A stretch of DNA of 9,989 nucleotides from Alphaproteobacteria bacterium (GTDB lineage: Bacteria; Pseudomonadota; Alphaproteobacteria; UBA7887), in assembly GCA_028289725.1 (NCBI GenBank), contig JANQOH010000331.1, positions 1-9,989 on the forward strand, in the 5' to 3' direction. This document shows positions 1 to 5,577 of this stretch, piece by piece (position 1 is the first letter of the stretch; each line of letters starts with the position of its first letter). Under the pieces are notes generated by a model. The model did not search any database. It saw only the letters and a list, made by a program, of their open reading frames with translations, and had not been told where the DNA came from. The position numbers and the translations under genes were made by a program.

Positions 1-648
1 CAGCTCCTCGCTATCGCGGACGACGCAGAAATGCAGAAGAGCGTCAACGAAGCGCTGAGCGTTGCCGCTGAGGAATTGGGGTTTGGCGACGACAAGGAAA
101 AAGTGCTGGCGCTGATCGAGGAGCTTTCGGAAGAGCTCGCCCCGATTGAGGCGCTGCGCGAGAAATTGGCGAAGGTGCTGGACATCCGACAAAAAGTGCA
201 GGCGCTGCGCCGGGCCTACGGCAAGGAAATGAGCTCCCTGGAAATCGCCAACTCCGTCGCGCGTTTGATGGAAATCGCCGTCGCCGACTTCACGGAGCGC
301 TTCAACGATATCGATGCCAAGACCAGCGAGATCATGGATGCGTTGCGCAATATGGGTGAGCAGAAAAAATATGTTCGCCAACGGCGCGACGAACTGTATT
401 GCCGTCTCATGAGCTGGGACGAAATGTTCGCCTGGTGGGACGCCGTAGAGATCGACAATAACGGCGACAATATCGAGACCATGCGCGAGAGCTACCGGTT
501 TCTCGCGCCGCGCTTCATGCAGGTCGATGAGTGGGTGCTACTGGGCCAGGTTCAGGGCAGTGGCAAACCGGATTTGACGCGCATCAACGAAGTCAAGGAC
601 CGCAGCAAGGGCGGCGACGGTCAATTGCAGACCGGCATGAGTTGGTGA
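1..648 (+). CDS. Unrecognised coiled-coil-rich protein, 3' part (5' end probably outside the window)
   Basis: The reading frame is open from the first base to the TGA at 646-648, so the true start probably lies upstream. An ATG at 31 is the first internal Met, but it has no convincing Shine-Dalgarno sequence. The visible 215 residues are strongly charged and helical: a Glu/Lys/Leu-rich heptad-like stretch (about residues 15-70 from the Met at 31, with segments such as LIEELSEELAPIEALREKLAK), a second helical block, then a Trp-rich patch (MSWDEMFAWWDAVEI, about residues 127-141), and a polar, probably disordered tail. I see no signal peptide, membrane segment or catalytic motif. I do not recognise the family; a soluble scaffold or adaptor is possible but is a guess. 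It converges on the NfeD-like gene with only 13 bp between the stop codons. Confidence 0.7.
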   Translation, partial: QLLAIADDAEMQKSVNEALSVAAEELGFGDDKEKVLALIEELSEELAPIEALREKLAKVLDIRQKVQALRRAYGKEMSSLEIANSVARLMEIAVADFTERFNDIDAKTSEIMDALRNMGEQKKYVRQRRDELYCRLMSWDEMFAWWDAVEIDNNGDNIETMRESYRFLAPRFMQVDEWVLLGQVQGSGKPDLTRINEVKDRSKGGDGQLQTGMSW

Positions 649-664
649 CCGCACGGCGCGGTCA
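646..664. terminator. Shared convergent hairpin containing both stop codons
   Basis: TGACCGC (646-652) and GCGGTCA (658-664) form a perfect 7-bp stem around the 5-nt loop ACGGC. The first three bases are the TGA stop of the plus-strand gene; the last three, read on the other strand, are the TGA stop of the NfeD-like gene. The hairpin therefore forms in both transcripts. Neither side has a T-tract, so it is not a classical intrinsic terminator. It may act as a 3'-end stabiliser or a bidirectional pause/termination element (inference). Confidence 0.45.
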
Positions 665-1135
665 GCCCTCGCTTTGCCCTGACGCCACCACCGGTTCCAC
701 CTGTAGAACCGTTCCCTCCACGCCCGTTACTTTCACTTCCGCGCCAGCCGGCTGATCGTCGCCAGCCACGAGCCAGAGGGAATCGCCCACCCGCGCCTTG
801 CCGCGGCCGTTTGAAATCGGCTCAGCCAGTTTGACCACACGTCCGACATATTGCGCGCCACGGCGGTTAAGCGCCGGCTCGTCCGTATCGCCGTGGGAGG
901 GCCGCCAAACCTTGCGCCCAATGTAGATGCTGCCCACCGACAACACCGAAAACACGATGATTTGGTATTGCCACGCGAGTTCCGGCAATACGAGCAAGAG
1001 GAAACCGGTGATCCCCGCGGATACGCCGAGCCAAAGGAAGAAGGTTCCCGGCACCAGCATTTCGAGCGCCACGAGACCGACGCCGAGGATCCACCAATGC
1101 CAATATTGCAGTTCCGAAAAAAAGCCGCCGTCCAT
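662..1135 (-). CDS. NfeD-like membrane protein (YbbJ-type partner of QmcA)
   Basis: A 157-residue short NfeD-family protein. Members of this family sit in the inner membrane next to SPFH/stomatin proteins and are thought to form a membrane-quality-control or lipid-raft-like assembly with them. The sequence shows two or three hydrophobic helices in the first 75 residues (WWILGVGLVALEML, FFLWLGVSAGITGFLLLVL, IIVFSVLSVGSIYIG), then a short linker and a C-terminal OB-fold-like beta domain (about 95-150: GRVVKLAEPISNGRGKARVG, then VEGTVLQVEPV). The length fits the short NfeD1b/YbbJ class, which lacks the ClpP-like protease domain. I chose the Met at 1135 because GGGGGAAGG lies immediately upstream and the protein then starts directly before its first membrane segment; a start at 1171 would add 12 residues with no clear role. 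It lies 78 bp downstream of qmcA on the same strand, probably in one operon. Confidence 0.85.
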   Translation of the reverse strand: MDGGFFSELQYWHWWILGVGLVALEMLVPGTFFLWLGVSAGITGFLLLVLPELAWQYQIIVFSVLSVGSIYIGRKVWRPSHGDTDEPALNRRGAQYVGRVVKLAEPISNGRGKARVGDSLWLVAGDDQPAGAEVKVTGVEGTVLQVEPVVASGQSEG

Positions 1136-1213
1136 AATCCTTCCCCCTGATGCGCACCGCATCCGCTTCAAGACATGGCTAAATCAGCCCCGTTTACAAG
1201 GCCCGAGGCCCTG

Positions 1214-2191
1214 CTAAGACGGGCGCTCCCAAGGTCCGCGCGACGCGCCGCCATTGGCGCTTCCGCCGCCACTGTTGCCGCCTGGTGCCCGAGCGATTTC
1301 AGCGATGCCCGCGACCGACCCGATCACACTCGACGCTTCGAGCGGCATCATGATCACTTTCTGATTGTTCGCCGACGCAATACTTCCCAAAGCATCGACA
1401 TATTTCTGCGCCACGAAATAGTTGATCGCATTTACGTCGCCCTTGGCGATCGCCTCGGAGACCATGGTGGTCGCTTTCGCTTCCGCCTCTGCCGCGCGTT
1501 CGCGCGCCTCGGCCTCACGGAATGCTGCCTCTCGCAAGCCCTCGGCCTCAAGCACCGCAGCCTGCTTGCTACCTTCGGCGCGCAAGATTTCCGCCTGCCG
1601 TTCGCCTTCCGCTTCTAAGATGACCGCCCGCCGTTCACGTTCCGCTTTCATCTGGCGCGCCATCGAGTCGACAAGGTCGCGCGGCGGCGAGATATCCTTG
1701 ACCTCGATACGCGTAATCTTGACGCCCCAAGGATTGGTCGCCTCGTCGACCACTTGGAGAATCCGCGAATTGATCGCCTCGCGCTGCGACAGCAGCTCGT
1801 CGAGATCCATCGACCCCATTACCGTCCGCAGGTTGGTTAGGGTCAGGTTGATGGTGGCCATTTCGAGGTTGTTCACCTCATAGGCCGCTTTCGGCGCTTC
1901 GAGAACTTGGAAGAACACGACGCCATCGACCGTCACCATCGCATTGTCCTTGGTGATAATCTCTTGGCTCGGCACATCGAGCACCTGCTCCATCATGTTC
2001 AACCGGGCGCCGATCTTGTCGATAATCGGGACTATGAGGTTGAGGCCCGGTCTCAGGGTCTTGGTGTAGCGGCCAAAGCGCTCCACCGTGTATTCGCGGC
2101 CCTGTGGCACGGATTTGACGCTCAGGAAGACTAGGATGAGCGCCAGCGCCAATACGACGAGGACGAAGATCGTCAAGCCGGTCGGTTCCAT
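1214..2191 (-). CDS. qmcA: SPFH/Band 7 membrane protein, QmcA (stomatin-like)
   Basis: A 325-residue stomatin/prohibitin-type protein, close in length to E. coli QmcA. One N-terminal hydrophobic helix (about residues 7-25) anchors it. The Band 7/SPFH domain follows (about 26-180), with family-typical stretches such as VPQGREYTVERFGRYTKTL, LRPGLNLIVPIIDKI, GVKITRIEVKDISPP and MARQMKAERERRA. A long Ala/Glu/Arg coiled coil (about 183-245) contains near-repeats of the type ILEAEGERQAEILRAEG, which drive oligomerisation in this family. The tail is Gly/Ser-rich. QmcA proteins form large membrane rings and are linked to FtsH-dependent membrane protein quality control (family knowledge). The ATG at 2191 has an AGAGG ribosome-binding site 7 nt upstream. 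The NfeD-like gene follows, the standard pairing. The gene is transcribed divergently from cheZ. Confidence 0.93.
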   Translation of the reverse strand: MEPTGLTIFVLVVLALALILVFLSVKSVPQGREYTVERFGRYTKTLRPGLNLIVPIIDKIGARLNMMEQVLDVPSQEIITKDNAMVTVDGVVFFQVLEAPKAAYEVNNLEMATINLTLTNLRTVMGSMDLDELLSQREAINSRILQVVDEATNPWGVKITRIEVKDISPPRDLVDSMARQMKAERERRAVILEAEGERQAEILRAEGSKQAAVLEAEGLREAAFREAEARERAAEAEAKATTMVSEAIAKGDVNAINYFVAQKYVDALGSIASANNQKVIMMPLEASSVIGSVAGIAEIARAPGGNSGGGSANGGASRGPWERPS

Positions 2192-2282
2192 TTGATTGCC
2201 TCTATTGCACGCGTTTCGCGGTATGCCGTTTGGTCGCGATGAGCCGAATTTCGAGGGCCCTAGCCTTCCCGCGGTGGCCAGG

Positions 2283-2345
2283 TTCTCGCCAAAATTTGGG
2301 ACTCCTCAGGAAATAATGTGGGTCAACGCAACCGCTTGGCGAGAA
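2283..2345. repeat. 10-bp perfect inverted repeat in the qmcA/cheZ divergent region
   Basis: TTCTCGCCAA (2283-2292) is exactly complementary to TTGGCGAGAA (2336-2345), with 43 bp between. The arm centres are 53 bp apart, about five turns of B-DNA, so two protein dimers or one looping protein would sit on the same face. A smaller near-palindrome (CCAAAATTTGG, 2289-2299) overlaps the left arm. The pair lies about 90-155 bp upstream of the transcription start predicted from the sigma-54-like element, the usual position of enhancer-binding activator sites. The operator role is inference; the repeat itself is plain in the sequence. Confidence 0.5.
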
Positions 2346-2410
2346 TCGGGCATGACGTTTGCCGGCAGAGCCACCATATTCTCGAAGACAAAAGCGTTTT
2401 GGGGCCAATC

Positions 2411-2426
2411 TGGATCGGTATTTGCT
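2411..2426 (+). promoter_or_regulatory. Candidate sigma-54 (RpoN) -24/-12 promoter for cheZ
   Basis: The string TGGATCGGTATTTGCT matches the RpoN consensus TGGCACG-N4-TTGCW at 10 of 12 defined positions. This includes the invariant GG (2412-2413) and GC (2424-2425) at the correct spacing and an intact TTGCT block. Transcription would begin near 2437, leaving a leader of about 47 nt before the cheZ ATG. RpoN control of flagellar/chemotaxis genes is common in proteobacteria. The rest of the 292-bp divergent region shows the inverted repeat at 2283-2345 and no convincing small gene; I could not place a clear qmcA promoter in it. Confidence 0.5.
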
Positions 2427-2483
2427 GGTCGCCGAGCATGTGCGGCGACGACGCACCGGTAAGAATGTGCCCAGGGGGAAGAG

Positions 2484-3023
2484 ATGACGTCGAAATCAGC
2501 CGGAGAACAGAGCAAACTCGTCGACGAGATCGTCGGCTTGTTCTCGTCGCTTCAGCATTTCCGGCGCGAACTCGCCGCGATCCGGCACCCGGGAAGCGAA
2601 CCCGACCGGTTCGAAACCATGTCCGACCAACTCGACGCAATCGTCGCGGCGACGGAAACCGCCACGGACACCATTCTGGGTAGCGTCGAGGAAATCGGCC
2701 AGGCCATCGAAGAGCGTCGCAGTCAGCTCGAGGACGCAGGCCTCGCTGACTGGGCCGGCGAAATCGAGGCCAAGTTTCAGTCCATCTTTGAAGCGTGCTC
2801 ATTTCAAGACATCACCGGCCAGCGCATCACGAAAATCGTGGCCGAGCTCAAATTCATCGACGACCGCCTCAATTCGATGATCGAGATTTGGGGGCCGGAA
2901 GGCTTGCTCGAGGAGCCCGTGCCGGAACCCGCCGATAGCAATCCGGATGGCGAAAAGCTCGATGGGCCTGCATTGGCCGGCCAAGGCGTCAGCCAAGACG
3001 AAATTGACAAGATGTTCGACTGA
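2484..3023 (+). CDS. cheZ: CheZ-family chemotaxis phosphatase (CheY-P phosphatase)
   Basis: A 179-residue, mostly helical, acidic protein. CheZ dimers dephosphorylate CheY-P in the chemotaxis pathway. The signature block ACSFQDITGQRITKIV (residues 104-119) is the CheZ active-site helix; D109 and Q113 correspond to the catalytic Asp143/Gln147 of E. coli CheZ. The preceding region (about 45-100) supplies the long amphipathic helix of the four-helix bundle. After a Pro/Glu-rich linker (about 138-165) the protein ends in VSQDEIDKMFD (169-179), which occupies the place of the C-terminal CheY-binding helix of CheZ and resembles the CheY-binding peptide of FliM (LSQxEIDALL). At 179 residues it is shorter than E. 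coli CheZ (214). The ATG has GGGGGAAGAG directly upstream. It stands alone rather than in a che operon, and is preceded by a candidate sigma-54 promoter. Assignment to the family is firm; its activity is inferred. Confidence 0.85.
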   Translation: MTSKSAGEQSKLVDEIVGLFSSLQHFRRELAAIRHPGSEPDRFETMSDQLDAIVAATETATDTILGSVEEIGQAIEERRSQLEDAGLADWAGEIEAKFQSIFEACSFQDITGQRITKIVAELKFIDDRLNSMIEIWGPEGLLEEPVPEPADSNPDGEKLDGPALAGQGVSQDEIDKMFD

Positions 3024-3027
3024 AGCG

Positions 3028-3058
3028 TCGGCGCGCTGACAGGCGCAGCGCTTGCCGA
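3028..3058 (+). terminator. Stem-loop just after cheZ
   Basis: TCGGC-GCGCT (3028-3037) pairs with AGCGC-TT-GCCGA (3047-3058), giving a 10-bp GC-rich stem interrupted by a 2-nt bulge, with a 9-nt loop. It begins 5 nt after the cheZ stop. No T-run follows, so a role in 3'-end protection or termination is inferred. Confidence 0.4.
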
Positions 3059-3087
3059 GCATGCTGCGCACCTCCCACGACTGTGAA

Positions 3088-3116
3088 TTGACTTTGCGCC
3101 GACGCGTCTGTTTTGT
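3088..3116 (+). promoter_or_regulatory. Weak candidate sigma-70-type promoter for the SCO gene
   Basis: TTGACT (3088-3093) is a good -35 (five of six). At 17-bp spacing the -10 is TTTTGT (3111-3116), only three of six. Alphaproteobacterial housekeeping promoters often have a strong -35 and a poor -10, so this is possible. The predicted start is about 50 bp before the ATG at 3174. Confidence 0.25.
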
Positions 3117-3121
3117 CGGCG
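3097..3121 (+). terminator. Second inverted repeat between cheZ and the SCO gene
   Basis: CGCCGAC (3097-3103) and GTCGGCG (3115-3121) are perfectly complementary, with an 11-nt loop that ends in TTTT. It could belong to the end of the cheZ transcript or be an operator, since it overlaps the spacer and -10 of the weak candidate promoter at 3088-3116. Confidence 0.3.
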
Positions 3122-3173
3122 TTACTAGGTTTCGGCATCAATTTTTGTGCGCGGACGGAATCGTAACGGACGT

Positions 3174-3788
3174 ATGTCGATCATAGGGTTTCGAACCACC
3201 TCAATTGCGTTCGCCGCGGCCATGGTGGTCCTCGGCTGGCAATCGTCCGGCTCGGACTGGGCAACCGACGGGAAGGCTGAAAATCGCGCGCCGTTCTCGC
3301 TGATCGACCAGACCGGACGGACCGTGACCGACCGCGATTTCGCCGGTCGCTTCATGTTGATCTTTTTCGGCTACACGCACTGTCCCGATATTTGTCCGAC
3401 CCACCTTTCAGTCATGAGCGATGCCGTGGACATGCTGGGCGACGACGGAGACGCGGTGCAACCGATTTTCATCACCATCGATCCGGCGCGCGACACCGTC
3501 GCGGTGATGGCGGACTATGTGAAGCACTTTCACCCCCGCCTTGTTGGCTTGACGGGCCCGCAGGCGCAAATTAACGCGCTTGGCAAACTGTACGGCGTGC
3601 GATCCGACAAATATCGCGTCGAAGAGGAAGCAGACGTTGCACCGGCGGACGACGAATATTTCATGGACCACACGGGCGCGACGTATCTGGTCGGACCAGA
3701 CGGCGGCGGTTTGACCTATTTTCTCCACGGCGTGCCCGCTGAAGATATTGCCGCGACCATCAAACAATTCATCGACCGCGCGTCGTAG
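3174..3788 (+). CDS. SCO1/SenC/PrrC-family copper chaperone
   Basis: A 204-residue thioredoxin-fold protein of the SCO family, which delivers copper to the CuA site of cytochrome c oxidase (or to related cuproenzymes) or acts as a thiol reductase in the periplasm. The N-terminal hydrophobic stretch (about residues 8-22, TTSIAFAAAMVVLGW) is a signal anchor. The core shows APFSLIDQTGRTVTDRDFAG (39-58), the FFGYTHCPDICPTHLSVM block with the metal-binding Cys pair C70/C74, TIDPARDT (101-108) and the third ligand H166 in YFMDHTGATYLVGPDG. All three copper ligands are present. The start is uncertain: ATG 3174 is preferred (GGA nearby, sensible signal anchor), but an in-frame GTG at 3147 would add nine basic residues. 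No cytochrome oxidase genes lie beside it here, so its client is unknown; the cupredoxin and NosR-like genes about 5 kb downstream are other copper-linked functions. Confidence 0.9.
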   Translation: MSIIGFRTTSIAFAAAMVVLGWQSSGSDWATDGKAENRAPFSLIDQTGRTVTDRDFAGRFMLIFFGYTHCPDICPTHLSVMSDAVDMLGDDGDAVQPIFITIDPARDTVAVMADYVKHFHPRLVGLTGPQAQINALGKLYGVRSDKYRVEEEADVAPADDEYFMDHTGATYLVGPDGGGLTYFLHGVPAEDIAATIKQFIDRAS

Positions 3789-3824
3789 GCGCGTCGACAT
3801 TGCGACGATCGGCCGAAACGCCTA
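3786..3824 (+). terminator. Nested stem-loop at the SCO stop codon
   Basis: TAGGCG-CGTCG (3786-3796) begins with the TAG stop. CGTCG pairs with CGACG (3803-3807) around a 6-nt loop, and TAGGCG pairs with CGCCTA (3819-3824) across an 11-nt one-sided bulge. There is no T-tract. It may mark the end of the SCO transcript, with the HAD gene starting 40 bp later. Confidence 0.35.
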
Positions 3825-3863
3825 GACATCGACCGGTCTCGTATCCTTCCGAAAGGGCGCACC

Positions 3864-4586
3864 ATGAGCCTCAGCCAAATCAAGGCCCTCACCTTTGACA
3901 CCGGCGGCACAATTCTCGATTGGCACACCGGCGTCTCGACCGCGCTAGGGTCATTGGGCGCCAAACTCGGCGTCGAGAACGACTGGGCGGCGATGACCAA
4001 CGAGTGGCGTCGGAAAGCGCTCAAGAAAGTGGTCAATCTCGGCGAAAAGGAACCGCCCACGATCAATTTCGACGATGGCCATCGCATGGCGCTTGATGAG
4101 GTGCTGGCCGAAAATGGCATGGATGCGGCGACGCCCGACGATCGTCGGGCGATCTGGTGGGACGCCGTGCACAATTTTCAGTGCTGGCCGGACTTTCCGC
4201 CGACGCTCCCGAGACTGCGTGAGAAATATATCTGCGCGTCCTTCACGCTTCTCAGCGTGCGAATCATCGTGGACACCGGAAAGCGCAACGGCCTGAGCTG
4301 GGACACGGTGATCTCGTGCGAGTCGATCGGGAAGTATAAGATTCTGCCCGATTCATACGCGACGGCGGCCAAATGGCTTCAGTTCGATCCCGGCGAATGC
4401 TGCATGGTGGCGTGCCATAATTTCGATTTGGATGCCGCCAGGGCTTCCGGTTTCAAAACAGCGTTTGTCCGGCGGCCGGATGAATGGGGCCCGGAAAGCC
4501 CGCCCGATCCAACACCCAACCCGGATTGCGACATCATCGTCGATTCGTTCCCCGAGCTCGCGGAGCGGCTCGGCGTGGCTGCGTGA
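3864..4586 (+). CDS. HAD-superfamily hydrolase, type II haloacid-dehalogenase-like
   Basis: A 240-residue soluble HAD protein. Motif I is LTFDTGGTILDWH (residues 9-21), with nucleophile D12. The residue two places on is Gly14, not the Asp of phosphatases or the Tyr of true L-2-haloacid dehalogenases. Motif II is in ASFTLLSVRII (S131), the motif III lysine is K159 in GKYKILPDSY, and motif IV lies in CMVACHNFDLDAARASGFKT (180-199), with acidic residues D188/D190. The segment RNGLSWDTVISCESIG and the TAFVRRPDEWGPES tail are typical of proteins annotated as type II haloacid dehalogenases. The helical cap lies between motifs I and II (about 20-115). Because motif I is atypical I would not assign dehalogenase or phosphatase activity; the substrate is unknown. 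The ATG is preceded by AAAGGG. It is probably a single-gene unit. Confidence 0.8.
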   Translation: MSLSQIKALTFDTGGTILDWHTGVSTALGSLGAKLGVENDWAAMTNEWRRKALKKVVNLGEKEPPTINFDDGHRMALDEVLAENGMDAATPDDRRAIWWDAVHNFQCWPDFPPTLPRLREKYICASFTLLSVRIIVDTGKRNGLSWDTVISCESIGKYKILPDSYATAAKWLQFDPGECCMVACHNFDLDAARASGFKTAFVRRPDEWGPESPPDPTPNPDCDIIVDSFPELAERLGVAA

Positions 4587-4591
4587 TGCCG

Positions 4592-4608
4592 CTGGCGGGG
4601 GACGCCGG
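4592..4608 (+). terminator. Short stem-loop after the HAD gene
   Basis: CTGGCG (4592-4597) pairs with CGCCGG (4603-4608), including one G-T pair, around the loop GGGGA. It starts 5 nt after the TGA. There is no T-tract, so this is weak on its own. Confidence 0.25.
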
Positions 4609-4634
4609 AAGTTGGCCAAAGCACGCGTCACCGT

Positions 4635-4663
4635 TCGTCACACCTTCCCATATTCGCTATAGG
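4635..4663 (+). promoter_or_regulatory. Candidate promoter for the lipid kinase/flippase operon
   Basis: TCGTCA (4635-4640, four of six to TTGACA) and TATAGG (4658-4663, four of six to TATAAT) are separated by 17 bp in the 124-bp gap after the HAD gene. Transcription would start near 4670, about 40 nt before the TTG start codon. This is the only reasonable sigma-70-like pair I see in that gap. Confidence 0.3.
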
Positions 4664-4710
4664 ATGGCAGACTCTCTACTTCGATGCTTGGTTAGAGTGC
4701 CCACTTTTAT

Positions 4711-5577
4711 TTGAGATTACTTGTAATTCACAATCCCGCCGCCGGCCAAAACGGCCGGCAGCTCTATCGGTCGACTCTGTCGATGTTGGAGCAGGCGGGC
4801 TGTAACCTATCGATCCGCGAGACAACGGGCGCGGGTCACGCCACCGAACTTGCGCGCGCCGCCGGGCCATACGACCGCGTGGTCGTGGCGGGCGGCGACG
4901 GCACCGTTAACGAAGTCATCAATGGCCTGGCCGAACTCGAAGACGCACCGCCCTTCGGGCTGATTCCCGTTGGCACGAGCAACGTGCTCGCCGCGGAGAT
5001 TGGGCTCAACCGACGCAACGGCAGCGCGGCGAACGCCATTCTCAAAGGCGATGCGGTGCCGATCGCTCTCGGTCGCGTCAACGGCCGATATTTCTCGGTT
5101 ATGACCGGCGCGGGCATCGATGCGCACCTTGTGGCGCAGGTCGACCTTGAGCTTAAGAAGCGGATCGGGGCCGCAGCCTACGCGGCTTCCTTTTTCCGCC
5201 AACTGAGGCAGTTTGATTTCCCGGGCTATAAGCTCTCGGTCGATGGTGAAAGTCACGTGGTTGGATCCGTCATTATCGCCAACGCGCGACGCTATGCGCC
5301 GACTTGGGTTATCGCGCCGAATGCCGACGTGCACACGGCTGACTTGCAAATCTGCCGCATCGACAATCCCGGGCGTTTTGGCTCGGTCGGCGCTGCCATG
5401 GCCTTGTTCGGCGGGCGGTTCGCGGAAGGCCGATGGCTTACCATCGAGAGTGGCCAACGCGTTACGATTGATGGCCGCGCCGGTGAGCCTGTCCAAGCCG
5501 ACGGCGAAATCGTTACCTCGCTGCCGGCTGAAATAACGGTTGCGGCCTCCGAACTGCGTTTGCTTCGGAACTGGTGA
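4711..5577 (+). CDS. Diacylglycerol kinase-family lipid kinase (DAGKc domain)
   Basis: A 288-residue lipid kinase of the DagK/YegS type, which phosphorylates diacylglycerol or a related lipid with ATP at the membrane face. Seen in order: HNPAAGQNG (residues 7-15), the nucleotide-binding VVVAGGDGTVNEVINGLAEL (57-76) with the GGDGT signature at 61-65, and IPVGTSNVLAAEIGL (85-99). GTSN replaces the common GTGN, as in many proteobacterial members. Then come the second-domain motif MTGAGIDAHLVAQVD and a C-terminal DGE (VQADGEIV), which normally contacts magnesium or the lipid domain. The start is the rare codon TTG at 4711: an in-frame TAG at 4693-4695 rules out anything further upstream, and the first beta strand (RLLVIHNPAAG) begins at once. 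There is no clear ribosome-binding site. Its last 4 bp overlap the start of the flippase-like gene, implying co-translation. Confidence 0.88.
   Translation: MRLLVIHNPAAGQNGRQLYRSTLSMLEQAGCNLSIRETTGAGHATELARAAGPYDRVVVAGGDGTVNEVINGLAELEDAPPFGLIPVGTSNVLAAEIGLNRRNGSAANAILKGDAVPIALGRVNGRYFSVMTGAGIDAHLVAQVDLELKKRIGAAAYAASFFRQLRQFDFPGYKLSVDGESHVVGSVIIANARRYAPTWVIAPNADVHTADLQICRIDNPGRFGSVGAAMALFGGRFAEGRWLTIESGQRVTIDGRAGEPVQADGEIVTSLPAEITVAASELRLLRNW

Noticed and set aside
2337..2352. Second sigma-54-like GG/GC pair upstream of cheZ
   Set aside because: The invariant dinucleotides are spaced correctly, but the TT of the -12 block is GG and the -24 block matches poorly; the element at 2411-2426 is far better.
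2196..2462. Possible 88-codon plus-strand gene in the qmcA/cheZ divergent region
   Set aside because: It begins with TTG without a ribosome-binding site, has no recognisable motif, and overlaps the inverted repeat and the sigma-54-like element, which explain the region better.
2323..2802. Arg-rich minus-strand frame overlapping cheZ
   Set aside because: The composition is a GC shadow of cheZ and it would cross the candidate promoter; no ribosome-binding site or domain.
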